64,000 nt of DNA from the NCBI RefSeq assembly GCF_027667425.1, contig NZ_JAQEGR010000016.1, forward strand, positions 1-64,000, given 5' to 3'. The notes under the pieces were generated by a model. It saw nothing but the letters and a program-made list of their open reading frames with translations, did no database searches and was not told where the DNA came from. Shown in pieces: positions 1 to 8,727 of this stretch. Each line of letters starts with the position of its first letter. Position 1 is the stretch's first letter. The position numbers and the translations under genes are program-made. Source of the DNA: Fusicatenibacter saccharivorans. Its GTDB lineage: Bacteria > Bacillota > Clostridia > Lachnospirales > Lachnospiraceae.

Positions 1-22
1 GTTCAACTGGTGGTTTATTATT

Positions 23-101
23 AGCCCTCCAAAGGGCTATTGTTACTATTCGCCCCAAAGGGCGGTATCGCAAGCACTTTTGCTGGCCCGCTATAAAGCG
101 G
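23..101. repeat. Three consecutive hairpins at the IS right end
   Basis: Palindromes AGCCC-N6-GGGCT (23-38), CGCCC-CAAA-GGGCG (51-64) and CCGCT-ATAA-AGCGG (88-101) follow one another downstream of tnpA. The first two share a CCAAAGGG core. One of them is expected to be the subterminal hairpin bound by TnpA. The last overlaps the tnpA stop codon and may also end transcription. Confidence 0.6.
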
Positions 102-554
102 TACTACTCGAATCTTCTCGTCTCGATTCTTCTGCTTGCTCTTTTATATACTTTTGAACTGCTTCATCTGTTATATTGCCAATCGTTTCAACATAATATC
201 CTCTAGCCCAAAACGCTTTATCCCATTTACTTTGCAACTCAGGATGCCTGTCATAAATCATTAATGTGCTTTTTCCTTTCAGATACCCCATAAAATCTGA
301 TACTCTGAGTTTTGGTGGAATTGCTACGCTTAAATGTACATGATCTATACATACCGCTCCTGCAATTATCTCTACATTTTTATACTGGCATAAAGTTGCT
401 ATTATCTCTCGGACATCTCTGCGTATTCTCCCATACAATACCTTCTTTCGGTATTTAGGAATAAACACAATGTGATACNNNNNNNNNNTTTAGGAATAAA
501 CACAATGTGATACTGGCATTTCCAACGAGTATGTGATAAACTTTTATTGTCCAT
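91..554 (-). CDS. tnpA: IS200-type transposase TnpA, split by an assembly gap
   Basis: HUH-type Y1 transposase that cuts and rejoins single-stranded IS ends. Visible motifs are the His-hydrophobic-His pair (DHVH) and a C-terminal helix with the likely catalytic Tyr (QKYIKEQ). As written, the reading frame is broken by ten Ns at 479-488. The 25 bases on either side of the gap are identical (454-478 and 489-513). Collapsing this overlap gives one open frame from the ATG at 552-554 (MDNKSLSHTRWK...) through IVFIPKYRKK to the stop at 91, 142 residues, close to the usual size for the family. I therefore infer an intact gene in the genome and a scaffolding artefact here. The only start downstream of the gap is an internal GTG at 466-468. 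Confidence 0.85.
454..513. other. Scaffold gap (10 N) flanked by a duplicated 25-bp contig overlap
   Basis: Bases 454-478 and 489-513 are the same 25-base sequence, separated by ten Ns. This is what results when two contigs ending in the same sequence are joined with a fixed-length gap instead of being merged. It is not a biological repeat. Confidence 0.9.
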
Positions 555-646
555 TTGGACCGCCTCCTTTGATTTTGAGTTTGGCTTGCGACACCATTCT
601 CATTCTATCACAGGAGGCTTTATTTTGTTATCCTCACCACTTCCGA

Positions 647-1015
647 CTACTCTATTCTCCCCAGCATAGCTGGGGGATTAGACTTTTCATTCAATTCATT
701 CAGTTTTGCCAACGCTCTTGGCTCACTAAAATCTAAGTAGTTCGTTGTAAGAATTTGCCCCGGGATTCTCTTTCGCTCGAGTTCTTTTAACGTCTGCAGG
801 AGGGGCGTAATTCCTCCCATTGTGATAAATGCCACACTAATCTGGAATTGTTCACAGCGAAGTAGCTCTTCTTCAATAGAAGAAATAACTTTTTTACCCT
901 CTTCTGGATTGTTTGATATAAAACTCGGTTTATATTCCAGATTTGAAGCAAGATTTCCATTGATATAGGCTGCTTCCAACCCTTGATTTATGTTTTGTAT
1001 TATTTCTTCTTTCAC
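647..1015 (-). pseudogene. PLD-like/DEAD helicase (DUF3427-type) gene, 5' fragment cut by the IS
   Basis: The first ~107 residues match the start of large proteins with an N-terminal phospholipase-D-like domain followed by a superfamily 2 helicase (core QISVAFITMGGITPLLQTL...GQILTTNYLDFSEP). Full-length relatives have roughly 900-1000 residues. After KLNEL the frame enters the IS left end and stops at 647, so the catalytic helicase part is absent here. The start is GTG at 1013-1015, with GAGG eight bases upstream and a good promoter at 1044-1072. The 3' part may survive beyond the window edge on the far side of the IS. Such proteins often sit in defence or restriction islands; that role is inferred. 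Confidence 0.7.
659..675. repeat. IS left-end hairpin
   Basis: Perfect palindrome CCCCAGC-ATA-GCTGGGG about 105 bases upstream of the tnpA start, close to where the helicase gene is interrupted. The position fits the left-end recognition hairpin of an IS200/IS605 element. Confidence 0.65.
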
Positions 1016-1043
1016 CGTTTCATCCTCTCTGTTCTAACTTTAA

Positions 1044-1072
1044 ATTGTAACGTATTTGACTTTACAATTCAA
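1044..1072 (-). promoter_or_regulatory. Promoter of the truncated helicase gene
   Basis: On the minus strand TTGAAT, 17 bases, TACAAT, ending about 30 bases before the GTG start. The gene probably still makes a truncated transcript running into the IS. Confidence 0.55.
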
Positions 1073-1105
1073 ATTTTTTCATCATTTTCCAGTTTTTACC
1101 ATGCT

Positions 1106-2005
1106 TTATAACGTCTCCTGATACGCCCGATCAATCAGCTTCTTTGCCTTCTGAAAGTCTTCTGCCGTCTTGATTGACACTTCCAGCTCCCCCGTTCCGT
1201 AATGTCCAATCCCGCGGGTATCTCTTGTGAATCCTTCTTCCAGTTCAACAGTGTCCGGGTCGAGTTTCATTCGGAGCAGGATCTGTTTGTTATAAATTTC
1301 AATGCAGAAAATGTTCTGCACTTTCTTATAGGCCAAATACAGCTTCAATTGGTTTGGAACAAGATCGTCTCCTAGCGATTCGATGTAGTCACAAAGCGCC
1401 GTATATAATGTTTTGAAATGGCTGCTTGCTGATGACAGCTTCTCTAAATGTGTTTTCTGTGTGTATGTACTACTTGTTGTTGAAATGGTTGATGTTTCCG
1501 TTACTGGCTTTGCCACCGGTGTGTTCAGATGTTCAAACAGCAACAGATCTTCCCCATATTTCCGATATTTCACCAACTTGATATTCCTCTGCATCTGATT
1601 CACTGCATGCACGTCGTATTTCGTAAAATCACTTGCAATACAAATCACACAAGGCACCGACCAATCAATCTGGTCTGCTACTTCCATACCCAGTTTTTCA
1701 ATCACAAGCAGTTTGAAATCCGCTTTGTGATCCAAAAGCCAATCCAGATAGAATAATCCCTGATTAATTACGTTCTCGCTCGAGCTTCTCTTATACTCAA
1801 AAATCACTGGGCTATTATTTTCATCAATTCCGATGCTGTCCATTCTTCCGGATGTGATCATATATTCACTTTTCAGAAAACGAACGCCGAAAAATGTCTC
1901 CATGTTCTGCTCTATCGTTGTTTGCAGTTGTTTCTCCAATACTACCGTGGAAGAGGTGCGCTCTTTCACAACCGTTCCGACCTCAAAAAGTTTTATTTCC
2001 GACAC
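1106..2005 (-). CDS. NucS-like N-terminus / DUF5655 protein, putative nuclease
   Basis: 299 residues. The N-terminal half carries a PD-(D/E)XK-like core, GRMDSIGI then PVIFEYKR (D...E-x-K), as in DUF91/NucS-type endonucleases. A Ser/Thr-rich linker (about 170-185) leads to a C-terminal DUF5655 domain (from about 186) ending in GIGHYGTGELEVSIK and EDFQKAKKLIDRAY. The start is GTG at 2003-2005, with AAGGAG nine bases upstream. It lies on the same strand as, and upstream of, the interrupted helicase gene, with 90 bases between containing that gene's own promoter. DNA cleavage is a family-level inference; substrate and partner are unknown. A restriction or phage-defence role is possible from context only. 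Confidence 0.7.
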   Translation of the reverse strand: MSEIKLFEVGTVVKERTSSTVVLEKQLQTTIEQNMETFFGVRFLKSEYMITSGRMDSIGIDENNSPVIFEYKRSSSENVINQGLFYLDWLLDHKADFKLLVIEKLGMEVADQIDWSVPCVICIASDFTKYDVHAVNQMQRNIKLVKYRKYGEDLLLFEHLNTPVAKPVTETSTISTTSSTYTQKTHLEKLSSASSHFKTLYTALCDYIESLGDDLVPNQLKLYLAYKKVQNIFCIEIYNKQILLRMKLDPDTVELEEGFTRDTRGIGHYGTGELEVSIKTAEDFQKAKKLIDRAYQETL

Positions 2006-2104
2006 TGCAGTTTCTCCTTCCCTGTCGCAAGATATATGTTCATTATATCGTACCTTCTTACAAAATACTATTGTAAAACATTCTTTCCGCAGGCATTCCC
2101 ATCA

Positions 2105-2138
2105 AAAAAGGCCGCAGCTCCGCAAAGCTGTGACCTTT
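2105..2138 (-). terminator. Terminator of yfcC-iadA
   Basis: Minus-strand hairpin AAGGTCACAGCT / AGCTGCGGCCTT followed by a T run, starting about 20 bases after the iadA stop. Confidence 0.75.
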
Positions 2139-2157
2139 TCCCAATATTACCAATATG

Positions 2158-3306
2158 CTATTTCCGATACACCGTCTTCCCCCGTGCAACGACTTCCTGA
2201 ATCTCCAGTCCCTGATCCAGTACGCAAAGATCTGCATCAAACCCTTCCTGGATTTTTCCTTTTCCTTTCAGTGACAGGATCTCTGCCGGGTTTGCCGTAA
2301 TCGTCGAAATTGCGGTTTCCAGCGGAATTCCCGCTTTCTCCACGCATTCTTTTACTTCTTTCAGCAAACAGCTCGACTGGCCCATGCCCATCCGCAGGAA
2401 TTCTCCCTTCTCATTAAAGATCGGCAGACTGCCCTGACCGTCGGATGAGATGGTGATGTGTTTCGGATTCACGCCTGCATCCAGCATGCGGCGGATTCCT
2501 TTGCACACGCGGACTTCATCACAGACAGTTTCCCAGTAATCGATCTCTTCATTTCCGGTGAAATCGACCGCACCGCCCTTTACGGCGTATTCAATTGCCT
2601 TCTGGAACAGCTTCTCATTCCGGTTGACATGGGTCGGGAGGAACTGGCTGGCCGGGATTTCGGTTTCGCTGATGACGCGTTCGATCAGCTCCATACATCT
2701 TGCACCGTCGCCAAGGTGGACATTGATCACTCCCGCTTTCCCGGAAAGAACACCGCCGAGGCGCGTGTCTGCTGCCAGTCGGGCGAATTCTTCGAAGGTC
2801 GGCTGTGAGGATCGGTGGTCCGAGATGGCGATTTCGCCGGTTCCGATGATTTCTTCGATCATCATGATATCTTTCGTAATTCCATCCGTCAGTGTACGCA
2901 CCGGAACCTGATAGCTGCCGGTGTAGCACCAGGCGGACATGCCCTGCTCCCGGAGGCCTTTTGTTTTTGCCACGAGCGCGCACATGTCACGGCCAATGCC
3001 GTCAGTTCCGAGGCAGCCGACAACGGTTGTCACACCGAACTTGTTCAGGCCTTCCATCGTCGCCTCCGGGGTGCGGTTGGCAAAGCCGCCCTCGCCGCCT
3101 CCGCCGAGCACGTGAACATGGCAGTCGACAAAGCCAGGTGTCAGGACAAGTCCGGTTCCGTCTACGGTCTCCGCGCCAAAGAGCAGGCCGTCTGCCGTTA
3201 TCGTGCCGGCATCTGCGATCTTGACAATTTTATCATACACAGTAAGAACGTCTTTTCTTCCGAGGTATTCCGGCGCATAGACGTCTATGTTCTGAAATAA
3301 TATCAT
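2158..3306 (-). CDS. iadA: Beta-aspartyl-peptidase (isoaspartyl dipeptidase)
   Basis: Amidohydrolase-superfamily metalloenzyme that hydrolyses beta-aspartyl dipeptides arising from damaged proteins. The protein has 382 residues, normal for IadA. Visible are the metal-binding GFVDCHVH near residue 60 followed by the glycine-rich LGGGGEGG of this family, AISDHRSSQPT in the middle, THVNRNEKLF, and the late metal-site Asp in ISSDGQGSLP. The ATG at 3304-3306 is preceded by GAGGAG. It lies 15 bases after the yfcC stop, so the two form an operon in which a transporter probably supplies the dipeptide substrate. No signal peptide, so cytoplasmic. Confidence 0.92.
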   Translation of the reverse strand: MILFQNIDVYAPEYLGRKDVLTVYDKIVKIADAGTITADGLLFGAETVDGTGLVLTPGFVDCHVHVLGGGGEGGFANRTPEATMEGLNKFGVTTVVGCLGTDGIGRDMCALVAKTKGLREQGMSAWCYTGSYQVPVRTLTDGITKDIMMIEEIIGTGEIAISDHRSSQPTFEEFARLAADTRLGGVLSGKAGVINVHLGDGARCMELIERVISETEIPASQFLPTHVNRNEKLFQKAIEYAVKGGAVDFTGNEEIDYWETVCDEVRVCKGIRRMLDAGVNPKHITISSDGQGSLPIFNEKGEFLRMGMGQSSCLLKEVKECVEKAGIPLETAISTITANPAEILSLKGKGKIQEGFDADLCVLDQGLEIQEVVARGKTVYRK

Positions 3307-3321
3307 TTTCTCTCACTCCTC

Positions 3322-4842
3322 TTAAAATCCAATGGCAACCGCAATCAGAATCGTAATGACTGCTCCAATCATCAGTATCCCTAAGAATTTCCACATGAAT
3401 TTGATCCAGTTCGACCACTCGATTTTTGCAATCGCCAGGGAGCCGATCAGGCAGCCGGAGGTCGGGACGATCAGGTTTGTGAAAGCATCACCGAGCTGGA
3501 ACGCAAGGACGGATGTCTGGCGGGATACGCCGAGAAGGTCCGCGAGCGGTGCCATGATCGGCATGGTGATCGCCGCCTGGCCGGAGCCGGACACGACGAA
3601 AAAGTTGAAGACCGACTGGAACACGTACATCAGCACGGCTGCGGCTGCACCGGAAAGACCGGCCAGTGCCTGTGAGATGCCGTACATAATGGTGTTGATA
3701 ACGGTCGGTGTGGTCGGATCGGAACCGCCGAGCACCTGCATGATGCCCTGTGCCATCGCAACAACGAGTGCTGCGCCGATCAGGTCTTTTGCGCCGTCTT
3801 TGAAGGAAACGGCAATGTCGTTCACTTTCATGTCATTCAGATGGAAAATGACACCGATCACACCTGCCACAATTCCCATGATGAAGAACTGGGTTGCGAT
3901 TTCGGCCATGTAATAACCTTTTGCCATAACGCCCCAGATAACCCAGACAACGGTAACAGCCAGTGTCACCAGAACTAGGATATGGCCGATGCCGAAGGAA
4001 TGGCCCTCGTCGATGCCTGTTTTTTCGTTCTGATCACGGAAATACTGGTCACTTTCGTAAGCAACGGAGATTTCCGGGGTCTTTTTTACTTTTGCTGCAT
4101 AGAACATGGTCATGCCGCAGCCAAGAGCGGTGAACACCACCCACATCACCATACGGAAACCTGCGCCGGAGAAGACGTCAACGCCGGCGATTCCCTGTGC
4201 GATTCCGACAGAGAACGGGTTCATCCAGGAGGATCCGAAGCCGATCTGTGTTGCGACGTACGTGACAAGCACGGCAATGACCGTGTCGTATCCGACAGCG
4301 ACGAACAGCGGGCAGAGGATCATGGTGAACGGAAGGGCCTCTTCTCCCATTCCGAACACGGCTCCGCCGAGGGAAAACAGGACGAAAAGGACCGGGATCA
4401 GCAGTTTTTCGGCTCCTTTTGCTTTACGGATCAGGCCGATCAGACCGGCTTCAACGGCTCCGGTGCGGATCATGATGCCGAAAGCACCGCCGACTACCAT
4501 CAGAAATGCGATGATTTCGATAGCGGAGCTGCTGATAATTCCGTTATACATGTAATTGAAAAATCCGGTTCCGCCGTCGCCGCTGAACAGTGCAACGCCT
4601 TCTGTGACCGGTTTTCCGGCAGCATCGGTCAGATACTGGAAGCTTCCGTCTTTGATGACGGTACGGGTCTTTTCTACCCCGTTCATCAGGTACGTGACAT
4701 CCTCCGTCTCGTAATAGCCTTTCGGGACGAGGAAGGTCATGACGGCCGCGATAACCACCACAAAAAAGATGATAATGTAGGTATCCGGCACGTTAAATCC
4801 CCTGTTGAATGATTTCAGGCCTTCGCCTTTCTTTTTGCTCAT
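3322..4842 (-). CDS. yfcC: YfcC-family transporter
   Basis: 506-residue membrane protein of the YfcC/DcuC-like ion transporter group: an N-terminal helix (about 20-42), a polar loop of about 60 residues (45-105), then many hydrophobic segments. Conserved-looking stretches include GGAFGIMIRTGAVEAG, GMGEEALPF, GFGSSWMNPFSVGIAQ and FNFFVVSGSGQAAITMP. Members have been linked to amino-acid, peptide or dicarboxylate uptake; the substrate cannot be read from sequence. Cotranscription with iadA suggests import of small (isoaspartyl) peptides or amino acids. The ATG at 4840-4842 has GGAGG about 12 bases upstream. Confidence 0.85.
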   Translation of the reverse strand: MSKKKGEGLKSFNRGFNVPDTYIIIFFVVVIAAVMTFLVPKGYYETEDVTYLMNGVEKTRTVIKDGSFQYLTDAAGKPVTEGVALFSGDGGTGFFNYMYNGIISSSAIEIIAFLMVVGGAFGIMIRTGAVEAGLIGLIRKAKGAEKLLIPVLFVLFSLGGAVFGMGEEALPFTMILCPLFVAVGYDTVIAVLVTYVATQIGFGSSWMNPFSVGIAQGIAGVDVFSGAGFRMVMWVVFTALGCGMTMFYAAKVKKTPEISVAYESDQYFRDQNEKTGIDEGHSFGIGHILVLVTLAVTVVWVIWGVMAKGYYMAEIATQFFIMGIVAGVIGVIFHLNDMKVNDIAVSFKDGAKDLIGAALVVAMAQGIMQVLGGSDPTTPTVINTIMYGISQALAGLSGAAAAVLMYVFQSVFNFFVVSGSGQAAITMPIMAPLADLLGVSRQTSVLAFQLGDAFTNLIVPTSGCLIGSLAIAKIEWSNWIKFMWKFLGILMIGAVITILIAVAIGF

Positions 4843-4923
4843 ATTTTGAGATTTCCTCCATTTGATATTCTATTCTCGTTTTTAACGCGCTTGGATTAGT
4901 GTACCATAGATCATAGAGGAAAG

Positions 4924-4949
4924 TCACTGAAAAAATCAAAAAAGTGACA
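4924..4949. promoter_or_regulatory. Inverted repeat upstream of yfcC-iadA
   Basis: GTCACT and AGTGAC separated by 14 A/T-rich bases, about 80 bases upstream of yfcC. Its position fits an operator, but no regulator is encoded nearby and no promoter is clear. Confidence 0.35.
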
Positions 4950-5079
4950 GAAAAATTTTCCATTCGGATTTTTCTGCCGGCTGTGTGCAATGTCATGCAT
5001 AACATGATTGTATAGAAAGGTAAACAATTCCTTTTAAGGTTTCCTGCTTCCCGTCTCTTATGCTATACTTGAAAGGTTC

Positions 5080-5738
5080 TTGCTTCCGGCGCTTCATCTG
5101 CCGGTTTTTGACATGAAACTGATTCAGTCGGCGATTCCAAATGCGTTTACGATCGCGGTGCTTGCGGCGATTGAGTCGCTTCTCTCCTGTGTTGTTGCGG
5201 ACGGCATGATCAACAGCAAGCATCGTTCGGATACAGAGCTGATTGCACAGGGTGCCGGAAATATTGCTTCTGCGCTTTTCGGCGGTATTCCGGCTACGGG
5301 AGTGATTGCCAGAACGGCGGCAAATATCAAAAACGGCGGACGCACGCCGACAGCTGGGTCTATGTGGACGATGATTCCCCGGCGGTGGATGAACATCTGC
5401 AGAAGCTGCCGCTGGAAGTCCGTGTATACGAGATCACAGGACCGCTCTTCTTTGGCGCGGCGGATGCGATTGAGCACATCGTGGTAAAGGATTTCACAAA
5501 ATGTCTCGTTCTCCGGATGCGGAGCGTACCGGCGATCGACAGTACAGCCATGAATGCACTACAGAATCTGACGAAGCTCTGCGAATCGAAAGGGATCACC
5601 CTCGTCTTCTCTCATGTGAATGAGCAGCCGATGAAGGTGATGAAAAAATCCGGCTTTGTGGATCTTGTCGGGGAAGAAAATTTCTGTTCGAATATTTCGG
5701 ATGCGTTAAAGCATGCGGAGGAGCTGATTTCGAGATAA
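5080..5738 (+). pseudogene. SulP-family anion transporter, remnant with two deletions
   Basis: The first part (from 5080) matches the middle of SulP permeases: SAIPNAFTIAVLAAIESLL, VADGMINSKHRSDTELIAQG, then GVIARTAANIKNGGRTP. At about 5350 the frame shifts and the text jumps to the C-terminal STAS domain (ending 5738): EVRVYEITGPLFFGAADA, RMRSVPAIDSTAMNAL, LVFSHVNEQPMKVMKKSGF. About half the normal protein is missing in front, as are the last membrane helices between the two parts. A transport function is impossible. The STAS piece alone has no convincing ribosome site. Confidence 0.85.
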
Positions 5739-5846
5739 TGTGAAACTGCAGCTGCCGCAGCATCTGGTCTGTATCACCTGTGATCCTTTCTCCTTTATGC
5801 CGAATAGCTTCTACACATAAAAAAGGCCGCCGTGCTGAGTACTGAC

Positions 5847-7205
5847 CTATGCTTTTCCGTTGATCACGCAGTTAATCTTTTTCTCATCGTAAAACATCAG
5901 TATCAGTCCGCCTGCGCCGCAGAATACAGCTGCACCGAATGCGGCAATCCGGTAGCCGGTTCCAGTTCCCGCTCCGATGGTGGAGACTGCGGTAAAAATC
6001 AGCATGGAAAGGCTCTGGCCCAGCTTGAAAGCGAAGGTCCGGGCTGCGTAGAACATTCCCTCTCGGCTGCTTCCTGAGGTAACTGCATCGCTCTGTGCGA
6101 TATCCGCGACAACTGCCTGCGGCAGAATACCGAAAATCGCCATGGGAAGTGCTGCCACGACTGTCAGAATCAGACCCTGTACGGTTTCCGGGATGAATGG
6201 GATGTTTCCCATAAAACCTGTGTAAAAATATGCAAGGCTGAAAACAGCAAATGCAAACAGAATCATCTTTTTCTTGCCCAGTTTCGGTGTCAGCTTGTTG
6301 ACCGGAACGTAAAAGACAAGCGACAGTGCGGTCATTCCCACAAAATACAGTGTTGTCATTGTCTCCGGGAGTTTCAGCAGACTGGTAACGAAAAACGGAA
6401 GGCCCGTCTGGAACATGGTGAGGGCGATCCAGTAAAAGATATCAGATCCTACAAATTTCCGGAATTCTCCATTCCGAAAGGTTGCTGTAAGGGAACGAAA
6501 AGCCGAATCCTTCGAGGGAACGGTATCTACGTAATCTTTTTCCCGGATGCAGAATACCGGCACAAGCATGCATACGAATGCTGCCGCTGCCATGGCTGTG
6601 AAAGTGATCCTGATTGCATTTACTCTTCCGAAGGAAGGAATCAGCGTACCCCAGATCGCCGGTGCCAGATAGGCCACAGCGGTTCCTGCAATAAAGGTGA
6701 AAGAAATGATGGTGGATATATTCAGGCGTTCCTGCTGTGTATGGCCCAGTTCCGGAATCAGGGCATTGTACGGAGTACAGTATGCCGTGATCGAAAGGTA
6801 ATATGCCAGAATCATACCAAACAAGAATGCCGCATTGATCCAGCTGTTTTCATTCACCGGTGACCAGAACACCAGCACGGTGGAAAGTGCCAGCGGCAGG
6901 GACGCGCCTTTTAAGAACGGGATCCGCCGTCCGTTTTTTGAAGTGCACCGATCTGACCAGGACGCAATCATCGGATCAGTGAATGCATCAAAAATTCTTC
7001 CGAAGGCTGTGATCCCTCCAATGATGGTAAAAACCCCGAAAATCACCAGACCCTGCGGTATGAATACCGTCTGTCCCTGGCTGATTGCGGTTTCATCCGG
7101 CTGATAAAAGTACACCAGCCAGTTCGATATGATACCAGACAGCAGCGCCCATCCAAACTGGCCTGCTGCGAACTGCCATATCTTTACCGTTGTTAATTTT
7201 TTCAT
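5847..7205 (-). CDS. GPH/MFS-type cation symporter
   Basis: 452-residue membrane protein with about twelve hydrophobic segments. The loop motif FGRIFDAFTDPMIASWSDR followed by NGRRIPFL is typical of glycoside-pentoside-hexuronide:cation symporters (MFS_2). The substrate is probably a sugar or glycoside but cannot be assigned. I place the start at ATG 7203-7205 because GGGGGAAG lies just upstream and MKKLTTVKIWQFAAGQFGW is a typical N-terminus. The open frame runs on upstream to 7406, but that extension is not family-like. No catabolic enzyme is adjacent. Confidence 0.8.
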   Translation of the reverse strand: MKKLTTVKIWQFAAGQFGWALLSGIISNWLVYFYQPDETAISQGQTVFIPQGLVIFGVFTIIGGITAFGRIFDAFTDPMIASWSDRCTSKNGRRIPFLKGASLPLALSTVLVFWSPVNENSWINAAFLFGMILAYYLSITAYCTPYNALIPELGHTQQERLNISTIISFTFIAGTAVAYLAPAIWGTLIPSFGRVNAIRITFTAMAAAAFVCMLVPVFCIREKDYVDTVPSKDSAFRSLTATFRNGEFRKFVGSDIFYWIALTMFQTGLPFFVTSLLKLPETMTTLYFVGMTALSLVFYVPVNKLTPKLGKKKMILFAFAVFSLAYFYTGFMGNIPFIPETVQGLILTVVAALPMAIFGILPQAVVADIAQSDAVTSGSSREGMFYAARTFAFKLGQSLSMLIFTAVSTIGAGTGTGYRIAAFGAAVFCGAGGLILMFYDEKKINCVINGKA

Positions 7206-7402
7206 TTTGCTTCCCCCTGTTTTGTCTTCTCCTGTTTTTATACCGTCCAAATTTTTACATTTTTTCCAGAAAAGGCGATTCCAAGTTTGATGACTTCCGT
7301 AACCCCTTCCTGCAGCAATCTCCCGGTTGGGGATAGATACCTCGCACAGATGATTATCAGCTTTCCAAGGTTCGCAGAATTTCTTCCACTCACCAGGGGA
7401 AA
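7206..7402 (-). other. Open but unassigned stretch between dinB and the symporter
   Basis: In frame with the symporter, this reads through segments such as VSIPNREIAAGRGYGSHQTW. It looks protein-like, but I do not recognise it and it has no separate ribosome site. It may be the tail of a decayed gene or simple leader sequence. Confidence 0.3.
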
Positions 7403-8695
7403 TCAACTATGCTGATTTCTCAGCTCGCAGCTTTCCGCATCATTTTTCATCTCTGCCTTCGCTTTTCTCGCAATCCCCTGTGTGCCGTTCAGGATGCTCG
7501 CGCGGGTGACTTTGTCGTTGCCGTATTTCTGGCGGATCGCGTCGAGGGCGGCATCGAGTTTACGGCTTTTCTCCTTCTTTTCGGGATCTTCGAAGAGGGA
7601 GAGCTGTTCGAAATCGTCTTCGGTAAGACCGGTCACGGCGACGCCGATCAGGCGGAGGGGCTCGCCTTTCCAGGATTCGCGGAAGAGCTGTTTGGCGCAG
7701 CGGTAGATTTCATCTGTCACATCTGTCGCATTGGGGAGTTTGGTCTGGTGTGAACGGTTTCGAAACTCGAGAGTGCGAAACGTTACGGAAACGGAGGTGC
7801 ATTTTTTCTTTTTCCGACGCATGCGGGCGGCTACGATGTCGCACTGGGCGAGAAGGATCGGATTCACCTGTTCGATGGAGATGATGTCCTCGTTGAAGGT
7901 CGTCTCGGCGCTGAAGCCTTTGGCCTCATCGGGCTGCGCTTTTACAGGGGAATCATCGATGCCGCGGGCGTACTGGTAGAGCTGATGGCCGTTTTTCTTG
8001 CCGATCAGCGTCTGGATATCCGCTTCGCGCGCATGCGCCAAGTCTCCGATTGTGCGGATTCCGGCCTCGATCAGTTTCTTTTCGGATGCTTTTCCGAGGA
8101 ACAACAGCTCGCGTACCGGAAGCGGCCACATTTTTTCGGGGATTTCTTCTGGGAACAGAGTGTGTACTTTGTTTGGTTTTTCGAAATCAGATGCCATTTT
8201 GGCCAGGAGTTTATTTGTGGAGATTCCAATATTGACGGTAAATCCAAGCTCCTCGTAAATCCGGTCCTTGATTTCGTGCGCCGCCGCAATCGGGTCCGGA
8301 TACAGAAGGGAAGTTCCCGTCATATCGAGGAATACCTCATCGATCGAAAAGGATTCCATGACCGGGGTGTAGGCGGCGCAGATTTTCTTGAAGGCACGGG
8401 AACACCTGACGTAGAGGTCGAAATCACTCGGGACAATGACCATGTTCGGACATTTCCGCAGTGCCATTGCCACAGGTTCACCGGTCTGGACACCGCATTT
8501 TTTCGCCGGGATCGACTTTGCCACAACGATTCCTGTCCGCTTCGTCGGATCGCCGCCGATACAGGCAGGAATGTCCCGCAGATCCGGCAGTCCCTCTTTG
8601 ATCCGCCGCACCGACTCCCAGGATAAAAAGGCGCTGTTGACATCTACGTGAAAAATCAGGCGTTCTGTTGTCGCCTTCGTTTGTTCTTCTCTCAT
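7403..8695 (-). CDS. dinB: Y-family DNA polymerase IV
   Basis: Error-prone translesion polymerase, 430 residues. The palm carries FHVDVNSAF (Asp18) and SFSIDEVFLDM (Asp119, Glu120), the metal-binding carboxylates. YARGIDDSPV closes the thumb region and the little finger follows. QLSLF at 364-368 is a beta sliding-clamp binding motif. The C-terminus is Lys-rich. The ATG at 8693-8695 is 33 bases downstream of the DUF1294 stop, so they may be cotranscribed. I saw no GAAC-N4-GTTC LexA box directly upstream. Confidence 0.95.
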   Translation of the reverse strand: MREEQTKATTERLIFHVDVNSAFLSWESVRRIKEGLPDLRDIPACIGGDPTKRTGIVVAKSIPAKKCGVQTGEPVAMALRKCPNMVIVPSDFDLYVRCSRAFKKICAAYTPVMESFSIDEVFLDMTGTSLLYPDPIAAAHEIKDRIYEELGFTVNIGISTNKLLAKMASDFEKPNKVHTLFPEEIPEKMWPLPVRELLFLGKASEKKLIEAGIRTIGDLAHAREADIQTLIGKKNGHQLYQYARGIDDSPVKAQPDEAKGFSAETTFNEDIISIEQVNPILLAQCDIVAARMRRKKKKCTSVSVTFRTLEFRNRSHQTKLPNATDVTDEIYRCAKQLFRESWKGEPLRLIGVAVTGLTEDDFEQLSLFEDPEKKEKSRKLDAALDAIRQKYGNDKVTRASILNGTQGIARKAKAEMKNDAESCELRNQHS

Positions 8696-8727
8696 TTTTT
8701 TAACCCTCTTTCAAATTCTGCTGCTCT

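Larger units (their letters stand above)
1..690 (-). mobile_element. IS200/IS605-type insertion sequence (tnpA only), right end at window edge
   Basis: One transposase gene (91-554, minus) is flanked by palindromes of the kind this family uses as end-recognition hairpins. Three lie after the gene (23-38, 51-64, 88-101) and one before it (659-675). No tnpB is present. The upstream boundary falls near 685-695, where the interrupted helicase gene stops resembling its family. The other end is at or beyond base 1, so it cannot be fixed. The family moves by single-strand excision without target duplication, which fits the absence of obvious flanking repeats. Confidence 0.8.

Noticed and set aside
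23..101. CRISPR or terminator series at the window start
   Set aside because: The palindromes differ in sequence and spacing and fit IS200 right-end hairpins.
3982..4812. Long plus-strand frame opposite yfcC
   Set aside because: His/Asp-rich antisense shadow of a membrane-protein gene, without a ribosome site.
7206..7406. N-terminal extension of the GPH symporter
   Set aside because: The internal ATG at 7203-7205 has a strong ribosome site and family-like start; the extension is unrelated.
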